Source: Pectinophora gossypiella (Eukaryota; Arthropoda; Insecta; Lepidoptera; Gelechiidae). From it: a stretch of DNA of 64,000 nt. Where the stretch lies: contig NC_065426.1 in NCBI RefSeq assembly GCF_024362695.1, positions 1,116,001-1,180,000 of the forward strand, given 5' to 3'. The notes below the pieces were generated by a model, which was not told the DNA's origin, searched no databases, and saw nothing but the letters and a program-made list of their open reading frames with translations. Shown one piece after another: positions 63,953 through 64,000 of the stretch (its first letter is position 1; each line of letters begins with the position of its first letter). The position numbers and the translations under genes are program-made.

Positions 63953-64000
63953 TGTAATAGGGATCTCTGATGTGGGTCGAAAAGCCGCCAGACTCAAATG

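Overview
The window is animal, almost certainly lepidopteran (moth/butterfly), nuclear DNA. It is AT-rich, has GT-AG introns, and is packed with short retroposons and small inverted-repeat elements. Several of these (tRNA-headed SINEs with tails of the type 'gcccagcagtgggacg', LINE ends reading 'QDRSKWNS' and 'HRQERGS') are of a kind I associate with Lepidoptera. Only three protein-coding loci can be supported, all in the first 26.2 kb; the remaining ~38 kb is repeats with no convincing host gene.

Genes. (1) Positions 1196-8562 (+) hold the last five exons of a secreted chymotrypsin-fold serine protease homolog. Its 5' exons lie left of the window. Catalytic His is Arg and catalytic Ser is Met, so it should be a non-catalytic pseudoprotease. 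(2) Positions 13613-14269 (-) hold a single-exon orphan gene of 218 codons, with an N-terminal hydrophobic anchor or signal, a short Cys/His-rich segment and a long acidic Asn/Ser-rich tail. I do not recognise it. (3) Positions 19966-26165 (+) hold a complete six-exon papain-family (cathepsin L-like) cysteine protease of 342 aa with signal peptide, I29 propeptide and intact Cys/His/Asn, but with an altered active-site stretch and an acidic prodomain/mature junction. No operon-like or pathway link among the three is visible.

Repeat landscape. Three SINE families (called A, B, C here) have different heads and tails but share a central block of about 37 nt. A and B have tRNA-like heads; C has a head that looks like a tRNA A-box joined to a 5S rRNA-like internal promoter. 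B and C tails resemble the end of a LINE ORF preserved at 34.0-34.2 kb. Element D is a ~470-bp poly-A retroposon with many 5'-truncated copies; element E is a ~500-bp retroposon whose tail matches a LINE ORF end. Inverted-repeat elements are abundant: hairpin element G (arms about 85-90 bp) occurs five times within introns of the cathepsin gene. A non-autonomous LTR element (45971-49752) has identical 599-bp LTRs and a non-coding interior carrying a 23-bp tandem repeat and six ~71-bp units. Those units vary in a way that preserves a hairpin, which is the most unusual structure I found.

Layout: 1-8.6 kb serine protease homolog with TE-filled introns; 8.6-13.5 kb repeats; 13.6-14.4 kb orphan gene and putative promoter; 14.9-19.9 kb nested SINEs and foldback elements; 20-26.2 kb cathepsin gene; 26.2-64 kb retroposon/MITE mosaic with the LTR element at 46-49.8 kb and an unusually GC-rich patch at 56.7 kb. 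Family names A-Y are working labels for this window only.
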